Shown here in pieces: positions 25,771 to 34,292 of a stretch of 64,000 nucleotides of DNA. Source of the DNA: an uncultured Rivibacter sp. (GTDB lineage: Bacteria; Pseudomonadota; Gammaproteobacteria; Burkholderiales; Burkholderiaceae); the NCBI GenBank assembly GCA_946480925.1, contig CAMLLU010000029.1, forward strand, positions 3,964 through 67,963. The letters are read 5' to 3'. Made by a program: the position numbers and the translations under genes. Numbering within the stretch: the first letter of the stretch is position 1; the number at the start of each line of letters is the position of its first letter. Under the pieces are notes generated by a model. The model saw only the letters and a list, made by a program, of their open reading frames with translations. It was not told where the DNA came from and made no database searches.

Positions 25771-26443
25771 GTGGCGACACTCTTTGCCCGCGCCGATTTC
25801 GAGGCGGGAGCCGTGCAGTCTTTGGCGCTGCGCGGCGTGGAGATCGAACGTTTTGCGGATCCCGGCCAGTTGCTCGCCGCATGGCGCGCGAGCAGCTTCG
25901 ACGGCATCGTGATCGAAGACGCCGAAGGGCAGATCCACCACTGGCTGGTCGCGCTGCAGGCCTACATCGCGGCGCAGGCGGCCATCGTGGTGGTGGGGCC
26001 CGGCGGCGTGCAATCGATCTCGCGGGCGCTGCTGCACGGCGCCTGACGACTATGTGACGCCGGGCGACGGCATGGAAGGCATGGTGCAGCGCCTGCTCGC
26101 ACGCATGCGCGTGAAGGCCGACCTGCGCCGTTCCACCTGGCTGCAGGCGGGCGGCTATTCGCTCGACGCGGTGACGCGCACGCTCGCGGCACCCGGGCAT
26201 CACGCCGCTCTCACTTCGCGCGAATTCGCGCTGGCGCGCATCCTGTTCGAAAACGCGGGGCGCCTCGTCGCCTTCGAGAAGCTGGCCATCGACGTGTGCG
26301 GCCAGGTCGGCGAGGTGGCCCGGCGTGCCCTCGAACAGCACGTCTACAAGCTGCGCAAGAAGTGCGCATTGCTGAGCAGCGGCCAGGCAACGCCGTTGCA
26401 CATCGAGGCGGTGTACGGCGCGGGGTATCGGCTGCGGGCTTGA
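25771..26443 (+). pseudogene. Frameshifted OmpR-type response regulator
   Basis: Two frames together encode one winged-helix response regulator. The first (from GTG at 25771) gives an atypical receiver and stops at 26044-26046 after LLHGA. The second continues as DDYVTPGDGMEG and a trans_reg_C domain (ALTSREFALARILFENAGRLV ... EQHVYKLRKKC ... VYGAGYRL). Removing one T at 26044 restores GADDYVTP, the normal end of a receiver domain. So this is either a recent single-base insertion or a sequence error. The receiver lacks the usual acidic pocket at its N-terminus (ATLFARADF), so it may be phosphorylation-independent. It directly follows the FHA gene. Confidence 0.82.
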
Positions 26444-26449
26444 TGCATA

Positions 26450-26464
26450 GAATGAGAATCATTC
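26450..26464. promoter_or_regulatory. Fur box
   Basis: GAATGAGAATCATTC is a perfect inverted repeat (GAATGA-GAA-TCATTC) matching the core of the Fur consensus (GATAATGATAATCATTATC). It lies 48 bp upstream of the FTR1 iron permease start, where Fur-Fe2+ would block transcription when iron is plentiful. Confidence 0.8.
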
Positions 26465-26511
26465 CTAGTTGACAGGCGCGCAGGGCATGGCTCGGCCGCC
26501 GAACCGTTGCC

Positions 26512-28464
26512 ATGCCGTCTTGCAGTCCCTCACGCCCCGTATCGCTGTTCTCCTGGCTGCGCCTTGCCGCGCTGGCCGTTCTGTGTGCCGCGTTCGCCGC
26601 GCATGCGGCGCCGGCCGATGAAGCCAAGGCCCAGACCATCGTCCACATGCTCGACTACGTGGGCGTGGACTACCCGGGCTTCGTGCAGGACGGCAAGGTG
26701 CTCGACGAAGCCGAATACCAGGAGCAGCGTGAGTTCGCCACGCAGGCGATCGCGCTGCTGGGGCAGCTGCCGGCCGCGCCCGAGCAGGCGGCGCTCATCG
26801 AGCAGGCCCGCGGCCTGCTGGCGCGCATCGACGCCAAGGCGCCCGGGGCCGAAGTCTCGGCACTCGCCGGCAGCCTGCGTGGTGGGGTGATCCGCGCCTG
26901 GCACCTCAGCGTGGCGCCGCGCACGGCGCCCGACGTGGCGCAGGGCCAGCGGCTGTTTGCCACGCAATGCGCCGCCTGCCACGGTGCCGAAGGGCGCGGC
27001 GACGGGCCGGCTGCACGCGGCATGGACCCGGCCCCCAGCGATTTCCACGACGTGCCGCGCATGCAGCAGCGCAGCCTCTACGGCCTGTACAACACGATCA
27101 CGTTGGGCGTGGGCGGCACGCCGATGCGCGCCTTTGCGGAGTTCTCTGAAGCCGAGCGCTGGGCGCTGGCGTTCTACGTCGGCGGGCTGCGCGACAACGC
27201 CCAGGCTCAGGCGCAGGGTCAGGCGCGCTGGCGCAAGGGCGAGGGGCACGAGGTCTTCCGCGACCTGCGCTCGCTCGTCACGGCCACGCCGCAGGAGGTC
27301 GCTGCCCAGCACGCAGAACTCGACACCGTGCGGGCCTACCTGACGCACGAACCCCAGGCTTTGCAGGCAGCCGCCCCGTCGCCGCTGGCGTTCGCGCGCA
27401 CCACGCTGAACGAGGCGGTGCAGGCCTATGACCGCGGCGACCATGAAACTGCGCGGCGACTCGCCATTGCGGCCTACCTGGAAGGCTTCGAACTCGTGGA
27501 GTCCGCGCTGGACAACGTGGACGCACCGCTGCGCACCGAAACCGAGGCGCAGATGATGGCGCTGCGCGCCGCCATCGGCGAAGGCCGCCCGGCTGAGGCG
27601 GTGGCCCAGCAGGCCAGGCAGGTCGAGGCTTTGCTCGATCGTGCAGAAGAGAGGCTTTCCGGCGGCAGCCTGTCGCCGACGGCTGCCTTCGTCAGCGCGT
27701 TGCTGATCCTGCTGCGCGAGGGGTTGGAGGCCATCCTCGTGCTCGCAGCCATCATCGCCTTCGTCAAGAAGACCGGCCGTCGCGACGCGCTGCCCTACAT
27801 CCACGCCGGCTGGGTGGGCGCCGTGGTGCTGGGGGCCATCACCTGGGCGGTGGCCAGCTACGTGGTGGGCATCTCGGGCGCGAACCGCGAGCTCACCGAA
27901 GGCGTGACCGCGCTGCTGGCCGCGGCCATGCTGCTGTACGTGGGCTATTGGTTGCACAGCCGCTCGAACGCACAGGCCTGGAACGCCTTCATCCGCGACC
28001 ACGTGGGCACGGCGCTCGGCAAGGGCACGCTGTGGGCCATGGCAGGCATCTCTTTCCTCGCCGTCTATCGTGAGCTGTTCGAGGTGGTGCTGTTCTACGA
28101 AACCCTGTGGGCCCAGGTGGGGGCCGACGGGCAGAGTGCGGTGCTGGGCGGCATTGCCGCCGCTGCCGTGCTGCTCGCCCTGCTGGGCGGCGCCATCCTG
28201 CGCTACAGCGTGCGGCTGCCCATCGGGCCTTTCTTCGCTGTCACGTCGATCCTGCTCGCGCTGCTGGCCGTCGTGTTCGTCGGCAACGGCGTGGCGGCCT
28301 TGCAGGAAGCCGGCGTGCTGGATGCCACCGCATGGGGCTCCGTGTCGCTGCCGCTGCTGGGCATCCACCCCACAGTGCAAGGCCTCGGGCTGCAGGCCGC
28401 GACGCTGGCCCTGGTGGGCTTGGCGCTGTGGAGTTCGAGCGGCAAGGTGCGCGCCGCTCATTGA
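26512..28464 (+). CDS. FTR1-family iron permease fused to a cytochrome c domain
   Basis: 650 residues. A signal peptide (to about residue 32), a helical periplasmic region, a c-type cytochrome domain with haem site CAACH near 152 and an axial Met candidate in the GGTPMRAF segment, a second helical region, then the FTR1 permease with about seven membrane helices. Both iron-binding REXXE motifs are present: REGLE near 404 and RELFE near 519. FTR1 takes up iron, usually with an oxidase partner (FtrABCD/EfeUOB); here the fused cytochrome may supply the redox step. A Fur box lies just upstream. It is a single-gene unit. Confidence 0.9.
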   Translation: MPSCSPSRPVSLFSWLRLAALAVLCAAFAAHAAPADEAKAQTIVHMLDYVGVDYPGFVQDGKVLDEAEYQEQREFATQAIALLGQLPAAPEQAALIEQARGLLARIDAKAPGAEVSALAGSLRGGVIRAWHLSVAPRTAPDVAQGQRLFATQCAACHGAEGRGDGPAARGMDPAPSDFHDVPRMQQRSLYGLYNTITLGVGGTPMRAFAEFSEAERWALAFYVGGLRDNAQAQAQGQARWRKGEGHEVFRDLRSLVTATPQEVAAQHAELDTVRAYLTHEPQALQAAAPSPLAFARTTLNEAVQAYDRGDHETARRLAIAAYLEGFELVESALDNVDAPLRTETEAQMMALRAAIGEGRPAEAVAQQARQVEALLDRAEERLSGGSLSPTAAFVSALLILLREGLEAILVLAAIIAFVKKTGRRDALPYIHAGWVGAVVLGAITWAVASYVVGISGANRELTEGVTALLAAAMLLYVGYWLHSRSNAQAWNAFIRDHVGTALGKGTLWAMAGISFLAVYRELFEVVLFYETLWAQVGADGQSAVLGGIAAAAVLLALLGGAILRYSVRLPIGPFFAVTSILLALLAVVFVGNGVAALQEAGVLDATAWGSVSLPLLGIHPTVQGLGLQAATLALVGLALWSSSGKVRAAH

Positions 28465-28478
28465 CGCTGAGGGGGCGA

Positions 28479-28501
28479 GCGGATTGCGCAACGCAATCCG
28501 C
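28479..28501. terminator. Perfect hairpin after the FTR1 gene (possible terminator)
   Basis: GCGGATTGCG and CGCAATCCGC form a perfect 10-bp stem with a CAA loop, 14 bp after the permease stop. No U-tract follows, so termination would need Rho or the hairpin serves another purpose such as mRNA stabilisation. A second short GCCGGC hairpin follows around 28530. The rest of the 230-bp gap to the TetR gene shows only the regulator's promoter region. Confidence 0.4.
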
Positions 28502-28663
28502 CCGCTACATTGCACAGGGCCTGCGCCGGCTGAATTGCCGGCTGTGGCACCAGCTCTAAGGGTTTTCCGCAGGAGCCGGCTGTTTTGCTGCAGCCTCTAG
28601 GCAACACGCTCTAGAAAAAGCCTCAGGCATCCAACACCCGTGTCACGGATTTCTGCAAAATAG

Positions 28664-28677
28664 AACGACCGTTCGTT
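28664..28677. promoter_or_regulatory. Probable TetR-family operator
   Basis: AACGA-CCGT-TCGTT is an inverted repeat 18 bp upstream of the TetR gene's start. Its form and place suggest autoregulation. Related dyads are to be expected before other genes of the fatty-acid regulon. Confidence 0.5.
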
Positions 28678-28694
28678 TTATTTGCGGACCAGTC

Positions 28695-29435
28695 GTGCCA
28701 CCGTCCAACAGCAACGTCATCAGCGTCAAGGCAGCCCGCGAGACCCGCGGGTTGCAAAAAGGCCAGCAGACGCGCGCCGCCATCCTCGAGGCGGCTTTGG
28801 GCCTGGCATCGCAGATCGGCCTCGAAGGCCTGTCGATCGGCGCGCTTGCGGAGATGATGCACATGAGCAAGTCGGGCGTGTTCGCCCACTTCGGCTCGCG
28901 TGAAGAGCTGCAGATCTCGGTGATCCGCGAATACCACGCCAAGTTCGAAGAAGAAGTCTTCTACCCCGCCGTGCGTGAGCCGCGAGGCCTGCCGCGCCTG
29001 CGCGCGATGTTCGAGCGCTGGGTCAAGCGCGTGTCGATCGAAATCGACTCCGGCTGCATCTACATCAGCGGCGCTGTCGAGTTCGACGACCGGCCGGGCC
29101 CCGTGCGCGACGCGCTGGCCGGCATGGTCCGCGCATGGCACCGTGCGCTGGAACGCGCCATCCGCCTCGCCATCGAGGAAGGGCACCTGAAGCCCGACGC
29201 CGATGCGATGCAGATCCTGTTCGAGATCCACGGCCTGATCCTCGCGTTGCACCACGACGCGAGGTTCATGCGCAATCCGGGTGCGATCGACCGGGCCTAC
29301 AAAGGCTTCGACCGCATCCTCGCCACCGTCGTGACCGACGGCACGCCGAATGCCACCGCCACGGTGACGGCCCTCGCGGCCAAGCCCGCACGCAAGACCT
29401 CCGCAGCCAAGACGGCCAAGAACAGCGGCCGCTGA
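28695..29435 (+). CDS. TetR-family transcriptional regulator (fatty-acid degradation type)
   Basis: 246 residues. An N-terminal TetR helix-turn-helix (residues ~25-70: RAAILEAALGLASQIGLEGLSIGALAEMMHMSKSGVFAHFGS in pieces), a larger ligand-binding domain and a Lys/Ala-rich tail. Start is a GTG with a weak ribosome binding site; the HTH fixes the frame, and no later start would leave it whole. It lies 42 bp ahead of the acyl-CoA dehydrogenase, so it likely represses this beta-oxidation cluster and releases it on binding acyl-CoA. The ligand is inferred. Confidence 0.88.
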   Translation: MPPSNSNVISVKAARETRGLQKGQQTRAAILEAALGLASQIGLEGLSIGALAEMMHMSKSGVFAHFGSREELQISVIREYHAKFEEEVFYPAVREPRGLPRLRAMFERWVKRVSIEIDSGCIYISGAVEFDDRPGPVRDALAGMVRAWHRALERAIRLAIEEGHLKPDADAMQILFEIHGLILALHHDARFMRNPGAIDRAYKGFDRILATVVTDGTPNATATVTALAAKPARKTSAAKTAKNSGR

Positions 29436-29477
29436 CGCTTTTTACTTTCCCTCGACCCAGCCTGACCAGGAGTTTCC

Positions 29478-31268
29478 ATGGCCACCTATACCCCGCCGCT
29501 GCGTGACATGCAGTTCTTGATGCACGAAGTGCTGAACGTGGTTGAAGAGCTGAAGACTCTGCCCAAGCATGCCGAGGTCGATGCCGACACCATCAACGCC
29601 GTGCTCGAAGAGGGCGGCAAGTTCGCTGCCGAAGTGGTGTTCCCGCTCAACCAGAGTGGCGACGAAGAAGGCTGCACGCTCGACAAGGCCACCCACGAGG
29701 TCAAGGCTCCCAAGGGCTTCAAGGAGGCCTATGCCAAGTACGTCGAAGGCGGCTGGCCTGCACTGAGCTGCGACCCCGAATACGGCGGCCAGGGCCTGCC
29801 GGTCACGGTGAACCAGTGCTTCTACGAGATGCTCAACTCGGCCAACCAGGCCTGGACCATGTACCCCGGCTTGTCGCACGGCGCGTACGAGGCGCTGCAC
29901 GCGCACGGCACGCCCGAGCAGAAAAGCACCTACCTGCCCAAGCTCACCAGCGGTGAATGGACCGGCACCATGTGCCTGACCGAGCCGCACTGCGGCACCG
30001 ACCTCGGCATGCTGCGCACAAAGGCCGAACCGCAGGCCGACGGCACCTACAAAATCACCGGCCAGAAGATCTTCATCTCCGCCGGTGAACACGACCTGGC
30101 CGAGAACATCGTGCACCTGGTGCTCGCGCGCCTGCCGGACGCACCCGAAGGCAGCAAGGGCATCTCGCTGTTCGTGGTGCCCAAGTTCCTGGTCAATGCC
30201 GATGGTTCGCTGGGCGCGCGCAACCCTGTGTACTGCGCAGGCCTCGAACACAAGATGGGCATCCACGGCAACGCCACCGCGCAGATCGTGCTCGAAGGCG
30301 CCGTGGGCACGCTGGTGGGACAGCCGCACAAGGGCCTGGCGGCCATGTTCGTGATGATGAACGCCGCCCGCCTGGGCGTGGGCAACCAGTCGCTGGGCCT
30401 TACCGAAGTGGCCTACCAGAACGCCGTGGCCTACGCGAAGGATCGCATCCAGATGCGAGCCCTCTCGGGCCCCAAGGCACCGGACAAGCCGGCCGACCCG
30501 ATCATCGTGCACCCCGACGTGCGCAAGATGCTGCTGACCGCGCGTGCCTTTGCCGAAGGTGGCCGCGCCATGCAGATCTACACCGCGCTGCAGCTCGACA
30601 AGGAACTCGCCACCGACGATGAAGACGAGCGCAAGGACAGCGCCGACCTCGTGGCGCTGCTCACGCCCATCGTCAAAGCCTTCATCACCGACAACGGCTG
30701 GCTCGCCACGTCGCACTGCATGCAGGTGTTCGGCGGCCACGGCTACATCAAGGAATGGGGCATGGAGCAGTACGTGCGCGATGCCCGCATCAACATGATC
30801 TACGAAGGCACCAACACGATCCAGTCGCTCGATCTGCTGGGCCGCAAGGTGCTGGCCGACAACGGCGCCAAGCTCAAGAAGTTCGGCAAGATCGTGCAGG
30901 CCTTCGTCGAGGACGAGGGCGTGAACGAGAACATGCAGGAGTTCGTGAACCCGCTGGCCGACCTGGGCGACAAGGTCACCAAGCTCACCACCGAGCTCGG
31001 CATGAAGGCCTTCGGCAATGCCGACGAAGTGGGCGCTGCCGCGGTGGACTACCTGCGTGTCTGTGGCCACCTGGTGTTCGCCTACTTCTGGGCCCGCATG
31101 GCCAAAGTGGCTTTGGCCAAGGTCGACAGCGGCGACCCGTTCTACAAGGCTAAGCTGGCCACCGCCCGCTTCTACTTCGCCAAGCTGCTGCCCGAAACTG
31201 CGAGCCTGATCCGCACCGCGCGTGCCGGCCTCAAGCCGCTGATGGAAATGGAAGAGGCGCTGTTCTGA
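29478..31268 (+). CDS. Acyl-CoA dehydrogenase (DmdC/FadE-like, with C-terminal extension)
   Basis: FAD enzyme that introduces the trans-2 double bond into acyl-CoA, the first step of beta-oxidation. 596 residues: an N-terminal cap, the ACAD core with MCLTEPHCGTDLG at about 170 and GGHGYIKEWGMEQYVRDARI (near 420-440) close to the acyl site and catalytic Glu region, then an Acyl-CoA_dh_C extension. The length and extension match the FadE5/DmdC-type ~600-residue dehydrogenases of betaproteobacteria. AGGAG precedes the ATG. It starts the beta-oxidation operon after the TetR gene. Confidence 0.92.
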   Translation: MATYTPPLRDMQFLMHEVLNVVEELKTLPKHAEVDADTINAVLEEGGKFAAEVVFPLNQSGDEEGCTLDKATHEVKAPKGFKEAYAKYVEGGWPALSCDPEYGGQGLPVTVNQCFYEMLNSANQAWTMYPGLSHGAYEALHAHGTPEQKSTYLPKLTSGEWTGTMCLTEPHCGTDLGMLRTKAEPQADGTYKITGQKIFISAGEHDLAENIVHLVLARLPDAPEGSKGISLFVVPKFLVNADGSLGARNPVYCAGLEHKMGIHGNATAQIVLEGAVGTLVGQPHKGLAAMFVMMNAARLGVGNQSLGLTEVAYQNAVAYAKDRIQMRALSGPKAPDKPADPIIVHPDVRKMLLTARAFAEGGRAMQIYTALQLDKELATDDEDERKDSADLVALLTPIVKAFITDNGWLATSHCMQVFGGHGYIKEWGMEQYVRDARINMIYEGTNTIQSLDLLGRKVLADNGAKLKKFGKIVQAFVEDEGVNENMQEFVNPLADLGDKVTKLTTELGMKAFGNADEVGAAAVDYLRVCGHLVFAYFWARMAKVALAKVDSGDPFYKAKLATARFYFAKLLPETASLIRTARAGLKPLMEMEEALF

Positions 31269-31308
31269 GCCTGTTTTGCGTTCGCCTCAACCAACAAAGG
31301 GAGACGCC

Positions 31309-31749
31309 ATGAGAGCTGTGGTTCGTTGTCTTGCCGTGTGCCTCACATTCGCCGCCGGCGCGGCCTTCGCGCAGGGCACGCCGGTGGGCTTGTGGAAGAC
31401 CATCGACGATGACGGCAAGACCGAGAAGTCGCTGGTGCGCATCGCCGAAAACGGTGGGGTGCTCAGCGGCAGGATCGAGAAGGTCTTCGACCCGAACAAC
31501 CAGGGTGCCAAGTGCGAGAAGTGCACCGACGCCCGCAAGGACCAGCCCGTCGTGGGCCTCACGATCATCCGCAACGTGAAGCAGGACGCCGAGGACAAGG
31601 ACGTCTGGACCGGCGGGGACATCCTCGACCCCAACAACGGCAAGGTCTACAAGACGCGCCTGAAGCCCATCGAAGGCGGCAAGAAGCTCGAGATGCGCGG
31701 CTACATCGGCCCGTTCTACCGCACGCAAACCTGGGTGCGCGTCGAGTGA
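31309..31749 (+). CDS. DUF2147-family secreted protein
   Basis: 146 residues. A Sec signal peptide (cleavage after AFA), then a DUF2147 domain (PVGLWKTIDDDGKTEKSLVRI ... IEKVFDPNNQ ... CEKC ... RGYIGPFYRTQTW, in parts), a lipocalin-like beta barrel of unknown function. A CEKC pair may be redox-active or bind metal. AAAGGGAGA precedes the ATG. It is habitually found inside fad operons of Burkholderiales, as here between dehydrogenase and multifunctional enzyme, so a link to lipid stress or import is plausible but unproven. Confidence 0.88.
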   Translation: MRAVVRCLAVCLTFAAGAAFAQGTPVGLWKTIDDDGKTEKSLVRIAENGGVLSGRIEKVFDPNNQGAKCEKCTDARKDQPVVGLTIIRNVKQDAEDKDVWTGGDILDPNNGKVYKTRLKPIEGGKKLEMRGYIGPFYRTQTWVRVE

Positions 31750-31789
31750 CCGCACGCGCCCGTTTCAACGAATACCTGGAGAAACAACG

Positions 31790-34174
31790 ATGAGTCGATT
31801 CCAAGTCCGCAAGGTCGCCGTGCTCGGCGCCGGCGTGATGGGTGCGCAGATCGCGGCCCACCTGGTCAACGTGAAGGTGCCGGTCGTGCTGTTCGACCTG
31901 CCGGCGAAAGAGGGCCCGAAGAACGGCATCGTCAGCAAGGCCATCGACAACCTCAAGAAGCTGAAGCCGTCGCCGCTGGGCGTGCCGGAAGACGCTGCGC
32001 TGATCGGCCAGGCCAACTACGAAGAGCACCTCGAGCAGTTGAAGGACTGCGATCTCATCATCGAGGCGATCGCCGAGCGCATGGACTGGAAGCTCGACCT
32101 CTACAAGAAGATCGCCCCGTTCGTCGCACCCCACGCCATCGTGGCGTCCAACACCTCCGGCCTGTCGATCACCAAGCTCAGCGAGGCGCTGCCCGAAGAG
32201 ATCAAGCCGCGCTTCTGCGGCATCCACTTCTTCAACCCGCCGCGCTACATGTACCTGGTGGAGTTGATCCCCACGCCCACCACCCAGCCGCAGATCCTCG
32301 ACCAGCTCGAGAGCTTCGTCACCACCGCCGTCGGCAAGGGCGTGGTGCGCGCAAAGGACACGCCCAACTTCGTGGCCAACCGCGTGGGCATCGCCGGCAT
32401 GCTGGCCACCATCATCGAGGCCGAGAAGTTCGGCCTCACCTATGACGTGGTCGACGACCTCACCGGCAAGAAGCTGGGCCGCGCCAGCTCGGGCACCTTC
32501 CGCACCGCCGACGTGGTGGGCCTGGACACCATGGCCCACGTCATCAAGACGCTGCAGGACAACCTGGCCGACGATCCGTTCTTCCCGACCTACGGCACCC
32601 CTGCCGTGGTGGCCAAGCTGATCGGGCAGGGCGCCCTCGGCCAGAAGGCCGGCGCTGGCTTCTACAAGAAGGTCGGCAAGGACATCCTGCGCCTGGACCC
32701 CGCCAAGGGGGAGTACGTGCCCGCCGGCGGCAAGGCCGACGAGATCGTAGGCCGCATGCTCAAGAAGGCCCCCGCCGAGCGCCTGAAGCTGCTGCGCGAG
32801 TCGACCAACCCGCAGGCGCAGTTCCTGTGGGCCATCCTGCGCGACGGCTTCCACTACGCCGCGGTGCACCTGGCCGACATCGCCGAGACCGCGCGCGACG
32901 TGGACTTCGCGATGCGCTGGGGCTTCGGCACCCAGAAGGGACCGTTCGAGCTGTGGCAGGAGGCCGGCTGGCAGCAGGTGGCCCACTGGATCAAGGAAGA
33001 CATCGAGGCAGGCAAAGCGCTCAGCAAGGCACCTTTGCCTGACTGGGTGTTCGACGGCCGCACCGGCGTGCACACGCCCGAAGGCTCGTGGTCGCCCACC
33101 AAGAAGGCCTACGTGCCGCGCAGCGCGCTGGCCGTCTACCAGCGCCAGTACTTCCCCGAGAACGTGTCGGGCTCGGGCGCGGTGGAGCCGCTGAAATCGG
33201 GCACCGAAGTCTTCAAGAACGACGAAGTGCGCGTGTGGACGCAGGACGGCGAAGTGCTGATCGCCAGCATCACCGCCAAGCTGCACCTCATCAGCCCGAC
33301 CGTCACCGAAGGCCTGCTGAAGGCGGTGGAACTGGCCGAGCAGGGCTACAAGGGCCTGGTGATCTGGTCGCCTGACGACGTGTTCTCGGCCGGCGCCAAC
33401 CTCGAGGCGCTGATGCCGGTGTTCATGGCGAAGGGCGCCAAGGGCATCGCGCCCGAAGAGAAGAAGCTGCAGGACGCGATGCTGCGCATCCGCTATGCCA
33501 CGGTGCCGGTCGTCTCGGCCATCCGCGGCATCGCGCTGGGCGGCGGCTGCGAACTGGCCATCCACTCGTCCCGGCGCGTGGCCGCGATGGAAAGCTACGT
33601 GGGCCTGGTGGAAGTGGGCGTGGGCCTCATCCCCGGTGCCGGCGGCCTGACCTACATCGCCCGCCGCGCCGCCGAGATGGCTGCGGCCGGCAATGCCAAC
33701 GCCGACATCCAGAAGTTCCTGATCGACGGCTTCACCTCCGCCGCGATGGCCAAGGTGGGCACCAGCGCCATCGAAAGCCGCAAGCTGGGCTACCTGCTCG
33801 ACAGCGACGTGATCGTGCCGAACAAGGACGAGCTGCTGTACGTGGCCGTGCAGCAGGCCAAGGCCATGTTCGAGTCGGGCTACCGCGCGCCGCACAAGGC
33901 CGTGTTCCCGGTGGCCGGCCGCAACGCGAAGGCCACCATCATGGGCCAGCTCGCCAACATGCGCGACGGCGGCTTCATCAGCCAGCACGACTTCCACATC
34001 AGCACGCTGATCGCCGACGTGGTGTGCGGCGGCGACGTGGACGCCGGCTCGCTGGTGACCGAGGACTACCTGATGGCGCTGGAGCGCAAGCACTTCTGCG
34101 GCCTGCTGGAGCACCCGAAGAGCCAGGAACGGATCATGGGCATGCTGCAGACGGGCAAGCCTGTCCGCAACTGA
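31790..34174 (+). CDS. 3-Hydroxyacyl-CoA dehydrogenase/enoyl-CoA hydratase (FadN-type order)
   Basis: 794 residues. Hydroxyacyl-CoA dehydrogenase first: NAD motif GAGVMGAQIA at about 13-22, catalytic His-region CGIHFFNPP near 145, then 3HCDH C-terminal domains. The enoyl-CoA hydratase/isomerase domain is last, with IRGIALGGGCELAIH near 580 and PGAGG oxyanion loops. This domain order matches FadN rather than FadB/FadJ, which have the hydratase first. It catalyses steps two and three of beta-oxidation. GGAGAAA precedes the ATG. The thiolase that would normally follow directly is separated by the DUF559/REP insertion. Confidence 0.92.
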   Translation: MSRFQVRKVAVLGAGVMGAQIAAHLVNVKVPVVLFDLPAKEGPKNGIVSKAIDNLKKLKPSPLGVPEDAALIGQANYEEHLEQLKDCDLIIEAIAERMDWKLDLYKKIAPFVAPHAIVASNTSGLSITKLSEALPEEIKPRFCGIHFFNPPRYMYLVELIPTPTTQPQILDQLESFVTTAVGKGVVRAKDTPNFVANRVGIAGMLATIIEAEKFGLTYDVVDDLTGKKLGRASSGTFRTADVVGLDTMAHVIKTLQDNLADDPFFPTYGTPAVVAKLIGQGALGQKAGAGFYKKVGKDILRLDPAKGEYVPAGGKADEIVGRMLKKAPAERLKLLRESTNPQAQFLWAILRDGFHYAAVHLADIAETARDVDFAMRWGFGTQKGPFELWQEAGWQQVAHWIKEDIEAGKALSKAPLPDWVFDGRTGVHTPEGSWSPTKKAYVPRSALAVYQRQYFPENVSGSGAVEPLKSGTEVFKNDEVRVWTQDGEVLIASITAKLHLISPTVTEGLLKAVELAEQGYKGLVIWSPDDVFSAGANLEALMPVFMAKGAKGIAPEEKKLQDAMLRIRYATVPVVSAIRGIALGGGCELAIHSSRRVAAMESYVGLVEVGVGLIPGAGGLTYIARRAAEMAAAGNANADIQKFLIDGFTSAAMAKVGTSAIESRKLGYLLDSDVIVPNKDELLYVAVQQAKAMFESGYRAPHKAVFPVAGRNAKATIMGQLANMRDGGFISQHDFHISTLIADVVCGGDVDAGSLVTEDYLMALERKHFCGLLEHPKSQERIMGMLQTGKPVRN

Positions 34175-34196
34175 GTTGCAGCAGATGGCTTCCATG

Positions 34197-34292
34197 CACC
34201 CTCACCCCAACCCTCTCCCGCAGGCGGGAGAGGGGGCAGGTGTGCCCGACAACTCCCTCTCCCGCGCGCGGGAGAGGGCAGGGGTGAGGGTG
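34197..34292. repeat. Compound REP-type palindrome (clover-leaf), left flank of the DUF559 gene
   Basis: An outer 12-bp inverted repeat, CACCCTCACCCC (34197-34208) and GGGGTGAGGGTG (34281-34292), encloses two hairpins. The first has stem CCCTCTCCCGC/GCGGGAGAGGG (34211-34234). The second is a perfect 24-bp palindrome, CCCTCTCCCGCG/CGCGGGAGAGGG (34255-34278). Both inner stems share the same sequence. CCCTCACCCCAACCCTCTCCC is, from memory, a common interspersed proteobacterial repeat family. Confidence 0.85.

Noticed and set aside
25771..26046. A separate 91-residue gene ahead of the DNA-binding protein
   Set aside because: Its end and the next frame join into one response regulator when a single T is removed, so it is half of a frameshifted gene rather than an independent one.
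34176..34283. Extended N-terminus of the DUF559 protein from an ATG at 34176
   Set aside because: The extra residues (MQQMASMHPHPNPLPQAGEG and on) are encoded entirely by the palindromic repeat and are not part of the DUF559 domain. The GTG at 34284 has a better ribosome binding site.
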